A stretch of 32,430 bases of DNA, from NCBI GenBank assembly GCA_023662875.1, contig JAMPIG010000043.1, positions 1 through 32,430 on the forward strand. Direction: 5' to 3'. This document shows positions 23,803 to 32,066 of this stretch, in pieces. The first letter of the stretch is position 1, and every line of letters begins with the position of its first letter. This DNA comes from Roseburia sp. Its GTDB lineage: Bacteria > Bacillota > Clostridia > Lachnospirales > Lachnospiraceae. The position numbers and the translations under genes are program-made. Under the pieces are notes generated by a model that worked only from the letters and a program-made list of their open reading frames with translations, did no database searches and was not told where the DNA came from.

Positions 23803-25128
23803 ATGGCAAATCCTATTTTACCCCTGTGGGAGTATATCCCGGACGGGGAGCCCCGGGTGTTCGGAGACCGTGTCTATCTGTACGGCTCCCATGACAGGGT
23901 GGGGGGGACTTCCTTCTGCGACTACAAGCTGAAGGTCTGGTCTGCGCCGCTTACGAACCTGAACGACTGGCAGTGTCACGGAACCGCTTTCCAGACCAGG
24001 GACACGGCAAATCATCCGGCCCAGACGCCCTGGACGGATCACGAGCTGTACGCGCCGGACTGCGTGGAGAAGGACGGAAAATACTATCTCTACATGTACA
24101 TTGTGGGAGCGAAAGGGTGCGTTGGAGTCAGCGACCGTCCGGAGGGCCCCTTTGAGCTGCTTTCCCGGTATCAGTATAATCCGGGCAATGAGGGGGACGA
24201 CGGCATCTATAACGATGTGGGCGTGCTGGTGGACGATGACGGAAGGGTGTACTGTTATTACGGCTTTGAGGGCTCGCATATGAACGAGATCAATCCGGAG
24301 AATATGTACGAGATCCTGGACGGGAGCCTGCTGAACAGGGTGATCGACGAAAGGCCGGAGGTTCCGGAGGAAAGGCGCTTCTTTGAGGCAAGCTCCCCCC
24401 GGAAGGTCGGGGATACCTATTATCTGATTTATTCGCCGCGAAAAGGCAGCAGGCTGGCCTACGCTACCTCGGACAGTCCGCGGGGGCCGTTTACCTATCG
24501 GGGATACATCATAGACAACGGTGTGGATTATCCCGCGGGGAACGACCACGGTTCCATCTGCGAGATCAACGGGCAGTGGTATGTCTTTTATCATCGGATG
24601 ACCAACAATACCATCATGTCAAGGCGTGCCTGTGTGGAAAAAATCGAGATTCTGCCGGACGGGAGCATCCCGCCTGTAGAAATGACCTCTCTGGGCTTTG
24701 AGGAGTCGCTTTCTCCCTATGAGATTGTTCCCGCGGAGATCGCCTGCGTGTTGAAGGGCGGCTGTTTCGTCACGGAAAAGGATTTGTTCACCCGTGTGAT
24801 CACGCAGATTAAGAGGGATAACGTCATCGGCTACAAGTATTTTGACTTTGGCGAGGATTACGGCAGCAAGGTCATGCACCTTTGCCTGAAGGTCAGAGGG
24901 ATGGGCTGCGCCTGTACGCTGAAGGTTTTGATCGACGGGGAGGACGGCACGGAGATCGGAAGAGGCGAGATCGGTTTAGGCGACGGCGTTTACCGTCTGG
25001 AGGTCAAGGCGGTGACGGGACGCCACGCCCTTTACTTTGTGACCGAGCTGGAGATCAATAGCTGGGCGGATCAGTTTTTGAAGGATCGGGTGCTTTTTGA
25101 GCTGGAATCCTTTGTATTTTTAAAGTGA
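23803..25128 (+). CDS. Glycoside hydrolase family 43 enzyme (intracellular)
   Basis: A 441-residue five-bladed-propeller glycosidase, probably a beta-xylosidase or alpha-arabinofuranosidase. The start at 23803 is fixed by AAAAGGAG; a longer open frame upstream runs through the nuclease gene in another frame and is rejected. Catalytic-type motifs are YIPDGEPRVF (Asp13 or nearby, general base region), ELYAPDCVEKDGKYYLYM, IYNDVGVLVDDDG (Asp138, modulator), FFEASSPRK (Glu195, likely general acid), NDHGSICEINGQWYVFYHR. About 160 C-terminal residues form a beta-sandwich resembling a CBM6-like domain. No signal peptide, so it would act on imported oligosaccharides. It lies only 16 bases after the restriction gene and may be co-transcribed with it. 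Confidence 0.9.
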   Translation: MANPILPLWEYIPDGEPRVFGDRVYLYGSHDRVGGTSFCDYKLKVWSAPLTNLNDWQCHGTAFQTRDTANHPAQTPWTDHELYAPDCVEKDGKYYLYMYIVGAKGCVGVSDRPEGPFELLSRYQYNPGNEGDDGIYNDVGVLVDDDGRVYCYYGFEGSHMNEINPENMYEILDGSLLNRVIDERPEVPEERRFFEASSPRKVGDTYYLIYSPRKGSRLAYATSDSPRGPFTYRGYIIDNGVDYPAGNDHGSICEINGQWYVFYHRMTNNTIMSRRACVEKIEILPDGSIPPVEMTSLGFEESLSPYEIVPAEIACVLKGGCFVTEKDLFTRVITQIKRDNVIGYKYFDFGEDYGSKVMHLCLKVRGMGCACTLKVLIDGEDGTEIGRGEIGLGDGVYRLEVKAVTGRHALYFVTELEINSWADQFLKDRVLFELESFVFLK

Positions 25129-25131
25129 GGC

Positions 25132-25148
25132 TTGACGCTTTTTTGACT
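25132..25148 (+). promoter_or_regulatory. Direct-repeat regulator site before the response-regulator gene
   Basis: TTGACG (25132-25137) and TTGACT (25143-25148) start exactly 11 bases apart and continue into TTTTTT. The same pair with the same 11-base spacing recurs before the lipoprotein gene at 27131-27147. OmpR-type regulators bind direct repeats at one-turn spacing, so this is a candidate autoregulatory site of the next gene. Confidence 0.6.
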
Positions 25149-25182
25149 TTTTTGCGGTACTCTCTTCCAAGGGGGTGTTCGT

Positions 25183-25860
25183 ATGAAGCGCAAAATATTA
25201 GTCGTGGATGACGAGACAATGATCACGGAGCTGCTATCCGACCATTTGGGAGATGAGGGCTATGAGGTTTATACGGCAAACAGCGCAGGTGGAGCACTGG
25301 AGCTGCTGCCGAAAAATCCTGACCTGATCATACTTGATATCAATATGCCGGGGACGGACGGGCTGGAGCTTTGCCGGAACATACGGGAGCACATGGCCTG
25401 TCCGATTCTTTTCGTGACGGCGAGGATTACCGAACAGGATAAAATTACAGGCTTACAGTGCGGCGGCGACGACTATATCACCAAGCCATTCAGCTTAAAG
25501 GAGCTGTCGGCGAGGGTGGCGGCTCATCTGCGCCGGGAGGAACGCGCCCGCGAGGGCTGCGCTTCTGTGCTGACCTCAGGGGAGCTGCTGGTGAATCTTT
25601 CCCAGCGCCGCGTTTATTTTAAAGACGTCGAAATCGAATTTTCTAAGAAGGAATTTGATCTGATTGCATTTCTGCTGACAAACGCCGGTCAGGTGTTTGA
25701 CCGGGAGCGCATCTACGAGAGGGTATGGGGATGGGATGCGGAGGGCAGCGCGGATGTGATCAAGGAGTATATACGGAAGATTCGCGCCAAGCTCCACGGG
25801 GCCACGGGAGAGGAATATATCGAGACAGTCTGGGGAGTGGGGTATAAATGGAAGCGCTGA
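25183..25860 (+). CDS. OmpR-family response regulator (VanR-like)
   Basis: A 225-residue regulator. Receiver: VVDDE acidic pair (Asp9, Asp10), phospho-acceptor LILDINMPG (Asp52), FVTA (Thr79) and ITKPFSLKEL (Lys101). C-terminal winged helix: FSKKEFDLIAFLLTNAGQVFDRERIYERVWGW and VIKEYIRKIRAKL, a VanR-like ending TVWGVGYKWKR. The SD is AGGGGGTG. It overlaps the kinase gene by 13 bases, so the pair is translationally coupled. A TTGACG/TTGACT direct repeat lies upstream and again before the downstream lipoprotein gene, making the lipoprotein-ABC genes the likely target. Confidence 0.94.
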   Translation: MKRKILVVDDETMITELLSDHLGDEGYEVYTANSAGGALELLPKNPDLIILDINMPGTDGLELCRNIREHMACPILFVTARITEQDKITGLQCGGDDYITKPFSLKELSARVAAHLRREERAREGCASVLTSGELLVNLSQRRVYFKDVEIEFSKKEFDLIAFLLTNAGQVFDRERIYERVWGWDAEGSADVIKEYIRKIRAKLHGATGEEYIETVWGVGYKWKR

Positions 25861-27134
25861 AAAGGAAATGGAGAGATTTGCCGCTTCGCCGGTTTTTTAT
25901 GCTGACTGTCCTTGGCGCTGTGGGCATGACAGGAATCCTCTCCGCGCTGATCATCGGAGGCTGCGCCGCTTTCCGGTATTGGCTTTTGCCGGATTCCAAT
26001 GAAGTCTATCTCACCATTGAGGAAACGCTGTCGGAGGAAAACGTGATTCAAAGCACCTATCTTCTGAAATACGGGGACGATCTGTCTTCCCTGCCGTTTT
26101 TGCGCGTGGAGAGCGACGGTGTGCCGGTTGTGGGCAGCGTGAGGCAGACCCGGTATTCCGTCGAAAAAATAGAGGCCGGCGTGGATTCTCTGTCTCCCAA
26201 AAGGAAGCTTGCCTATCGGCTGTGCGGCGTGACGATGGTTGCCGCCCCGGTTTTTCTTGCCTTTGGAGCCGTTCTCTTCTGCAGCCTGTATTTTTACCGC
26301 CGGAAGCTGAAGCGGCCCATTGAGATATTGGCGGACGCGGCAAAGCAGATTGAGAAGCAGAATCTGGATTTTCAGGTGAATTATACCTGCGGCGATGAGT
26401 TGGGCAGTCTGTGCCGCTCCTTTGAGGAGATGCGGGCGGCGCTTTGCGAAAACAACAGGGTTATGTGGGACATGCTGGAGGAACGAAGGCTGATGCAGGC
26501 GTCCATTGCGCATGATTTGCGGAATCCCATTGCCGTTATCGAGGGGTATGCCGAGTACCTGGAGACAAGCCTGAAAAACGGAGAAATAAGCAGAGAAAAA
26601 ACAGTCCATATCGCGGGGAACCTATGTACGGCGGCAAAACGGCTGGAGCGGTATACCGAATCCGTCCGGGTTTTAAATCGGACGGAGGAAACGCAGCTTG
26701 ACAGGAGAACCGTAAACGCGAAAAAGCTTGCGGCGGAAATGGCGGAGGATTTATCCCTTCTGGCGGAGAAAAACGGAATCGATATGCAGGTGAGAGGCTG
26801 CCTGCCGGAAAAAGAGATACGGGTTGATGCGGCCCTGGCGTATCGGGTTCTGGAGAATGTCGTAAACAATGCGCTGCGCTACGCCAGACGGCAAATACAG
26901 CTTGCGTTTTCCTTAAGCGGGGCGGAGCTTACTGTATCCGTGACCGACGACGGGGACGGATTCCCGGCGGAAATTCTGGAGAAGCAGGAAAAGAAGCTGC
27001 TTATTGCGGCCGAGGACGGACATATGGGAATCGGGCTTTCCGTAAGCCGCCTCCTTTGCCGCAAGCACGGCGGCAGGCTGGAGTTGTCGAATACCTCTGA
27101 AGGCGCTTGCGTGAAAATCTTTTTGACAGTTTGA
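25848..27134 (+). CDS. HAMP-containing sensor histidine kinase
   Basis: A 428-residue kinase, partner of the preceding regulator. Two membrane helices (about residues 15-42 and 125-150) frame an external sensor of only about 75 residues (SNEVYLTIEETLSEENV... to SPKRK). Then come a HAMP domain (150-205), the dimerisation helices with ASIAHDLRNPIAVIEGYAEYL (phospho-acceptor His222), an N-box ENVVNNALRYA, DDGDGFP, and GHMGIGLSVSRLLCRKHGG. All kinase motifs are present. The small ectodomain could sense a small molecule, or a partner such as the repeat-bearing lipoprotein encoded immediately downstream (inference). Confidence 0.93.
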   Translation: MEALKRKWRDLPLRRFFMLTVLGAVGMTGILSALIIGGCAAFRYWLLPDSNEVYLTIEETLSEENVIQSTYLLKYGDDLSSLPFLRVESDGVPVVGSVRQTRYSVEKIEAGVDSLSPKRKLAYRLCGVTMVAAPVFLAFGAVLFCSLYFYRRKLKRPIEILADAAKQIEKQNLDFQVNYTCGDELGSLCRSFEEMRAALCENNRVMWDMLEERRLMQASIAHDLRNPIAVIEGYAEYLETSLKNGEISREKTVHIAGNLCTAAKRLERYTESVRVLNRTEETQLDRRTVNAKKLAAEMAEDLSLLAEKNGIDMQVRGCLPEKEIRVDAALAYRVLENVVNNALRYARRQIQLAFSLSGAELTVSVTDDGDGFPAEILEKQEKKLLIAAEDGHMGIGLSVSRLLCRKHGGRLELSNTSEGACVKIFLTV

Positions 27135-27147
27135 CGGACTTTTGACT
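27123..27147 (+). promoter_or_regulatory. TTGAC direct repeats before the lipoprotein gene
   Basis: TTGACA (27123), TTGACG (27131) and TTGACT (27142) follow one another across the kinase stop codon. The TTGACG/TTGACT pair has the same order, 11-base offset and following T-tract as the site before the regulator gene (25132-25148). A GATAAG hexamer at 27155-27160, 18 bases after TTGACG, could serve as a weak -10. Confidence 0.6.
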
Positions 27148-27157
27148 TTTACCGGAT

Positions 27158-27192
27158 AAGATCTCCTTATCAAAAGTAAGGAGGTCTTTTTT
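27158..27192 (+). terminator. Intrinsic terminator whose stem contains the next gene's SD
   Basis: AAGATCTCCTTA (27158-27169) pairs with TAAGGAGGTCTT (27177-27188) over 12 positions, one of them G-U, around a 7-base loop. The stem runs into six T residues (27187-27192). This is a canonical terminator for the regulator-kinase transcript. The right arm contains AAGGAGGT, which is also the perfectly spaced Shine-Dalgarno sequence of the lipoprotein gene starting at 27194. Transcripts that read through would carry a hidden SD. Confidence 0.75.
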
Positions 27193-27193
27193 G

Positions 27194-28813
27194 ATGAAAA
27201 AATTTGTAGTACGTTTTCTGATTGTTGCGCTGGTCAGCGTCTCGCTGTGCGGATGCGGCGGGATAGGTGCCGGTAATTCGGATTCTGATGTATGGCAAGG
27301 CATGAACGACGGCGGAAGAAATGCCGACAATCCGGATTCCGATGTACGGCAGGGCGGGAACAGTGGCGAGGCAGATAGCGGCAATTCCGGTTCCGGCGCA
27401 TGGCAGGGCGGGAATAACGGCGGGATATCTGCCGACAATTCGGATTCCGATGTACGGCAGGGCATGAACAGCGGAGGGACATCTGCAGACAGTCCCGATT
27501 CCGGCGCGCTGCAAGGTGCAGGTGGCAGCAGTAGCTCGGCGGGGAACGAAGGTCTGCGCCTCCTGTCTAACCGCTACGGTGAGAGCGCCTGCAATACGGA
27601 AGACGGATATTATTATCTGACCGGGGAAGCGATGAGACTTCGGGACGGGAGCTACGGAATGCATCTCATGTATATGGACTTTGCCTCCGGACGGGAGATT
27701 TACCTTTGCAGTACGGCGGGCTGTCAGCATGATTCTCCGGACTGCCCGTCGGTGTTTTCCGACGATGATTTCCCCGCGTACAGCACGGTTCTCTTTGTTT
27801 TTCGGGAGAATCTGTATATTCTAAGCCGTGAACAGGATAACGATGGTTCCATGTCTCAGAATATTGTGGTTTTCGGCGGCGATGAGAATTTCGGCAGCGG
27901 TAACAGTTTGGTAGGAAGAGAAAGCTGCCCGGCAGCCGTTTACCGTGCCAATCTTGACGGAACAGGGCGGGAAAAGATTTATACCTTTGACGGGACGCTC
28001 ACCCTTGAGGATGCGGTATTCGGAAACGACCGGGGAATTTATGTAATTACCAAGAAGCTTTCCGCCGATAGGAGCGACGGCCTGACCTACGTCACCTCTG
28101 CGGAGAGAAAGCTGATGTTTTTAGATCTTAGCTCGCGTTCTCTCTCGGAGGTCTGTTCCATGGAATTCGGCGACGGTATTTCCTGGCGTATGTTCGGGTG
28201 CTATGGGGATGATTTTGTGCTGTGCGGAACCGATTTCGGCAGGGAGCTTTCGCGGGAGGAGGAGTGGGACGACAGCGCGTATAAGGGATTGTATGAGAAT
28301 TCCTCCGAGGTATATGCGCTCCTGAATCAGGGCGGCGGAAGATATAAGGAAATCCTTCGGCTGTCGAACCGATACGAAAATGCGGTGAAGCTTCTCGGCA
28401 ACGGTCTGTATCTATCCACTAAGGGAAATCAGAATATTGATGTACTTAATCTTGACACGGGAGAAAGGAGAACCGTCTGCACGCTCCCCCAGAACTGTCT
28501 CATGGATACGCTGGGGGATGTGCTGTGCTGCCGGGACTGGAATCTGGGGGGAAATCCTGTCTGGTATTTTGTGGATACGAAGACGGGAGCAATTACCCAT
28601 TCGCCGCTCACGATTCCCTGTAACGGCTGGGCGATTGATTTTTGCTGTGAAACGGCATCGGATGTTTTGTTTGTCTATGATTACGACGCGACAGGTCATT
28701 CGGACGGCTCGTATGAAATTCATCAGTACAAACACGCATTGATTGCAAAGAGCGACTTGTTTGCGGGGAGAGAAAACTATCGTATAATCAACATGATTAA
28801 TACGGGGAAATAA
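27194..28813 (+). CDS. Lipoprotein with 18-residue repeats and a propeller-like domain
   Basis: A 539-residue surface lipoprotein of unknown function. Residues 1-21 are a lipoprotein signal with SLCGC (Cys21). Residues 28-117 are five 18-residue Asn/Gly/Ser/Asp repeats forming a tether. From about 120 on is a beta-rich domain with recurring LYxL, DLxSRS and LDTGERR blade-like strands, suggesting a DUF5050/beta-propeller type fold, with a conserved-looking cysteine cluster CSTAGCQHDSPDC. The ATG at 27194 is chosen over an in-frame TTG at 27191 because AAGGAGGT is 8 bases upstream. It sits between a two-component pair and an ABC transporter. This arrangement suggests a sensing or substrate-presenting component of that transporter (inference). 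Confidence 0.88.
   Translation: MKKFVVRFLIVALVSVSLCGCGGIGAGNSDSDVWQGMNDGGRNADNPDSDVRQGGNSGEADSGNSGSGAWQGGNNGGISADNSDSDVRQGMNSGGTSADSPDSGALQGAGGSSSSAGNEGLRLLSNRYGESACNTEDGYYYLTGEAMRLRDGSYGMHLMYMDFASGREIYLCSTAGCQHDSPDCPSVFSDDDFPAYSTVLFVFRENLYILSREQDNDGSMSQNIVVFGGDENFGSGNSLVGRESCPAAVYRANLDGTGREKIYTFDGTLTLEDAVFGNDRGIYVITKKLSADRSDGLTYVTSAERKLMFLDLSSRSLSEVCSMEFGDGISWRMFGCYGDDFVLCGTDFGRELSREEEWDDSAYKGLYENSSEVYALLNQGGGRYKEILRLSNRYENAVKLLGNGLYLSTKGNQNIDVLNLDTGERRTVCTLPQNCLMDTLGDVLCCRDWNLGGNPVWYFVDTKTGAITHSPLTIPCNGWAIDFCCETASDVLFVYDYDATGHSDGSYEIHQYKHALIAKSDLFAGRENYRIINMINTGK
27275..27544 (+). repeat. Five 54-bp in-frame repeats in the lipoprotein
   Basis: Five consecutive 18-residue units: NSDSDVWQGMNDGGRNAD, NPDSDVRQGGNSGEADSG, NSGSGAWQGGNNGGISAD, NSDSDVRQGMNSGGTSAD and SPDSGALQGAGGSSSSAG. 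The invariant part is the (N/S)xxSxxxxQG core. They give rise to repeat-bearing antisense frames that are not genes. Confidence 0.92.
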
Positions 28814-28883
28814 GGCGTTGTAAAAAGCTGCACCATATGCATAGGTAATTTTTTATTTTATAGGAAAGTTTGCTTCGGTCGGG

Positions 28884-28904
28884 GAAGAATGGGAAACATT
28901 CTTC
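28884..28904 (+). other. Small perfect hairpin before the ABC ATPase gene
   Basis: GAAGAATG (28884-28891) and CATTCTTC (28897-28904) are separated by five bases, in the 133-base gap between the lipoprotein and ATPase genes. No T-run follows, so it is more likely an mRNA processing or stability element than a terminator. Confidence 0.4.
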
Positions 28905-28946
28905 TCAATGGGCAAAGTCCGCAAAATTACATAAGGGAGAACCAAT

Positions 28947-29690
28947 ATGCTGGCACTAAATCATATCACAAAGAAGTATAAGGACAAAACCGCGCTGAAC
29001 GACGTGTCGCTGGAATTGGACTGCGGTATTTACGGCCTGCTTGGCCCCAACGGCGCGGGGAAATCCACGCTGATGAATATTATCACCGGCAATCTAAAGC
29101 CGACAGAGGGCGAAGTTTTATGGAACGGCAGCGACATCCGGACGCTGGGGGCGGACTTTCGGAGCCTGATTGGCTACGCGCCGCAGCAGCAGGGGCTGTA
29201 TAACAGCTTTTCCGGCAGGCGCTTCCTCTCCTATATGGCGGCGCTGAAAGGGATTCCAAAAAAAGAGGTGCAAAAGCAGATAGAACGGGCGCTTTCCTAT
29301 GTCAACATGCAGGAGGCGGCGGACAGGGCCATCGGGGGCTACTCCGGCGGCATGAAGCAGCGAATCCTGATTGCGCAGGCTATTTTGGGCGAGCCGAAGC
29401 TGATTGTGCTGGACGAACCCACGGCGGGCCTTGACCCGAAGGAGAGGGTGCGGGTCAGGGAACAAATCAAGGCCCTCGCGGGGGACAAGATTATCCTCGT
29501 ATCGACCCATGTGGTATCCGATATCGCTCCCATCGCAAAGGAGATTCTGCTGATTCGCTCCGGCAGCGTCATTGACAGAGATACGGTAGAAGCGCTCTGC
29601 CGGAAGTACGGGGAAAGCCGCGGCCTGGAAGAGGTGTATTTATATCTTTTTGGAGAGGAGGAGCGCCATGTTGCGGCTGATTCCCTTTGA
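28947..29690 (+). CDS. ABC transporter ATP-binding protein
   Basis: A 247-residue ATPase of the ABC-2-type exporter class, energising the permease encoded next. Motifs are Walker A LLGPNGAGKST (about residues 31-41), Q-loop GYAPQQQG, signature YSGGMKQRILIAQA (about 131), Walker B LIVLDEPTAGLD (about 151-162) and switch VSTHVVSDIAPIA. AAGGGAG precedes the ATG. Its last 23 bases overlap the permease start, implying coupled translation. The same gene set (regulator, kinase, lipoprotein, ATPase, permease) in one direction suggests one functional unit. Confidence 0.93.
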   Translation: MLALNHITKKYKDKTALNDVSLELDCGIYGLLGPNGAGKSTLMNIITGNLKPTEGEVLWNGSDIRTLGADFRSLIGYAPQQQGLYNSFSGRRFLSYMAALKGIPKKEVQKQIERALSYVNMQEAADRAIGGYSGGMKQRILIAQAILGEPKLIVLDEPTAGLDPKERVRVREQIKALAGDKIILVSTHVVSDIAPIAKEILLIRSGSVIDRDTVEALCRKYGESRGLEEVYLYLFGEEERHVAADSL

Positions 29691-31947
29691 ACTGAGTAAA
29701 ATATGGAGAAAGGGCGGTTTTGTGCTGTCGATAGGAGCACTGCTGCTGATTCACCTGTTTCTGCTATGGTATACCTCCCTGCCGGCTGAGGAGAGGCCGC
29801 CCCTTTCCGCATATAAAGCGCTTCAGGCGGAACTTTTCGAGAAAAGCGAAGAAGAAAAGGAGCAATTTATTGCGGAGTGGAAGGAGCAGATCGACGGCGT
29901 CTGCTTTGTGCGGGAGATTCTCGCCATGCAATCCCTTGGAAACGAGATCGGGAGGGCGCTGGCGGAACAGGAGTTGCAAAATCATCCCGGCGTGTTTGAA
30001 AAATATTACGAGTCGTATCAGTCAGGGGAGTATCTGAAGTTTACGGATTCGCTGGAGCAGGAGCGGGCGTTTGCGGATGAGATTTATGCCCAACAGCAAA
30101 AGACAGCGGGGTATGGGGCATATCTGCGCTCCGTTCAGGAAAGCAAAGAGCTGCTGGAGGGCATTTCGCTTTTTGGAGAGCAGAATCAGAATTCCTACAG
30201 CGCCCGCAACCTCAGGAAGAGTGCAGCGGATTATGCGGGGCTGTCCGACGAAAAAATACGGTTTGCGCCGTCAAAGGGGCTTGTTTCCGCCATGGAAAGT
30301 ATCTGGACGGATCTTCTTCTGGTTCTGGGCATGATGCTGTTTGTGGGCAGCCTGATGACAGAGGAAAAGGAAAGAAGGCTGTTTTTTATCACCCGTTGCA
30401 CAAGGCGCGGCATACTGCACAGTATTGCGGCGAAGATAACGGCGCTGCTGATTCACTGCATTCTGCTGACGGTTCTGTTTTATGCGGTCAGTCTGGTATT
30501 CTTTGGGCAGGGGACGGGCTGGTTTGCTCCGGGGGCAAGCTTACAGTCGGTTGCCGCCTATGCGGAAAGCAGCCTGTCTGTCAGTATTTTGGGGTATCTT
30601 CTGATTTCTGTGATGACAAAGGCCTTGCTGCTGTTCGGGCTTGGCGCGGTGCTGACGCTTTTTTGTATCAAAACCGGCGTTGCGGCTCTGCCGTTTTTGG
30701 CGGGATCAGGAGTGATTGGCGGGAGCGCGCTCCTGTATTACCTGATTCCGGCGGGATCGGCGTTTTCCCCGTTTAAATATCTGAGCCCTGTAGGGATGAT
30801 GAAAACCGAGAACCTGTACGGTAGCTATCTGAATTTTAATTTGTTTGGCTATCCCGTATCCAGAATGAGCCTGTCCCTCTGCCTGATCGCCTTGATTTGT
30901 ATCTTCGGAACTGCGGGAAGCCTGGCTGCTTTCTGCCGGATGCAGAGCTTTGAGGGAAAAAGGATTCGCCTGCCGGTTTCAGCGCCCTTCCGCCCTCATA
31001 CCAATCTCATGCGGCACGAGGGCTATAAGCTGCTGATTACAAACCGCGCCTTGCCGATTTTGCTGTTATTTGCGGCTTTGCTGGCCGATCGAAGCCTCAA
31101 CTGCAGTTACACACCGTCGGTGAGTGAGCAGTATTACCGGAGCGTCATGGCGGAGCTGGAGGGCGGGCTGACGGAGGAAAAGGAGGCGCTCGTCTTATCC
31201 GAAAAAGCCAGGTACGACGAAGCCCTTCAAAAAGTCCGGCAGATTGACGGGATGGTAAGCGCGGGGGAGCTGAACGCCGATACGGCGGATACCCTGAAGG
31301 CACAGGCGAATATGACGCTGGCCTTTTATCCGGCATTTCAGCGGGTGGAGGAGCAATATGAGCATATCAAAGCGGAGGGCGGCAGCTTTGTATACGATAC
31401 GGGTTATCTCTGCTTTTTCGGCGCTTTAGAGGAATCGTTTTCGATCGATTTCCTGATTTTGTCCATAGGCGTTATCCTCATGGTAAGCGGGGCGGCGGTT
31501 CTGGAATATCAGAGCGGTTCGATTTTCTTAGTCAGCGCAACCAAAACGGGAAAGCGCAAAGTCATGCTGCGGAAAGCGCTGCTCTGCAGCGGGGTAGCGG
31601 CAGCGCTGGCGCTCGTCCCGGTTCTGTGCCGAATGTATCGCATCTCCTCTGTGTATCCGATGCGCAGCCCCCGCGCAGCGATTCAGGATATTTCGCATTT
31701 CCGCGAGTTTCCTGTTTCTATGCCAATCGTGTCTTTTGTTCTGCTGCTTGTTTTTTCTCAAGTGCTGTCCATGGTTTTGGCTGCTCTGGCTACGCTGGCA
31801 ATCTCCCTGTGGAGAAAGACGCAGGCGCAGACGGTATTTTTCGCCCTGCTGTTTTTAGGGGTTCCAATTATTCTCAAGCTGCTTGGCCTTGAGATTGCCG
31901 GGTGGTTTTCTCTGTACCCGCTGTACGGCTGGACGGGGATGGCGTAG
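29668..31947 (+). CDS. Large ABC-2-type transporter permease
   Basis: A 759-residue membrane protein, unusually long for an ABC-2 permease. It appears to be two related halves: each has an N-terminal helix (about residues 15-35 and 445-465), an external or amphipathic helical region rich in Glu/Gln (about 40-205 and 470-590), and a bundle of five or so membrane helices (210-430 and 595-755). The start MLRLIPFELSKIW at 29668 is preferred to an upstream in-frame TTG at 29650 because GGAGAGGAGGAG lies just before it. It overlaps the ATPase gene by 23 bases. The two-halves layout means one chain could supply a whole transmembrane pore. Substrate unknown; peptide export or immunity is possible. 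Confidence 0.9.
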   Translation: MLRLIPFELSKIWRKGGFVLSIGALLLIHLFLLWYTSLPAEERPPLSAYKALQAELFEKSEEEKEQFIAEWKEQIDGVCFVREILAMQSLGNEIGRALAEQELQNHPGVFEKYYESYQSGEYLKFTDSLEQERAFADEIYAQQQKTAGYGAYLRSVQESKELLEGISLFGEQNQNSYSARNLRKSAADYAGLSDEKIRFAPSKGLVSAMESIWTDLLLVLGMMLFVGSLMTEEKERRLFFITRCTRRGILHSIAAKITALLIHCILLTVLFYAVSLVFFGQGTGWFAPGASLQSVAAYAESSLSVSILGYLLISVMTKALLLFGLGAVLTLFCIKTGVAALPFLAGSGVIGGSALLYYLIPAGSAFSPFKYLSPVGMMKTENLYGSYLNFNLFGYPVSRMSLSLCLIALICIFGTAGSLAAFCRMQSFEGKRIRLPVSAPFRPHTNLMRHEGYKLLITNRALPILLLFAALLADRSLNCSYTPSVSEQYYRSVMAELEGGLTEEKEALVLSEKARYDEALQKVRQIDGMVSAGELNADTADTLKAQANMTLAFYPAFQRVEEQYEHIKAEGGSFVYDTGYLCFFGALEESFSIDFLILSIGVILMVSGAAVLEYQSGSIFLVSATKTGKRKVMLRKALLCSGVAAALALVPVLCRMYRISSVYPMRSPRAAIQDISHFREFPVSMPIVSFVLLLVFSQVLSMVLAALATLAISLWRKTQAQTVFFALLFLGVPIILKLLGLEIAGWFSLYPLYGWTGMA

Positions 31948-32037
31948 AGCGATATTGGTCTGCTCTGCGGAATTGTCGTAAATGGAACAGGGGCAAAAGG
32001 AAGACTGATAAGGGAGAGGAACTGCATAATCCCACAA

Positions 32038-32066
32038 TTTACTTTTACGCTCTGATATGCTATACT
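32038..32066 (+). promoter_or_regulatory. Promoter of the GNAT-like gene
   Basis: TTTACT (32038-32043), 17 bases, TATACT (32061-32066). The -35 and spacing are identical to those of the exporter promoter at 7343-7371. It gives a leader of about 75 bases before the SD AAAGGAG of the next frame. Confidence 0.65.

Noticed and set aside
28884-28904. Intrinsic terminator before the ABC ATPase gene
   Set aside because: The stem is perfect but no T-run follows, so only an unspecified hairpin was recorded.
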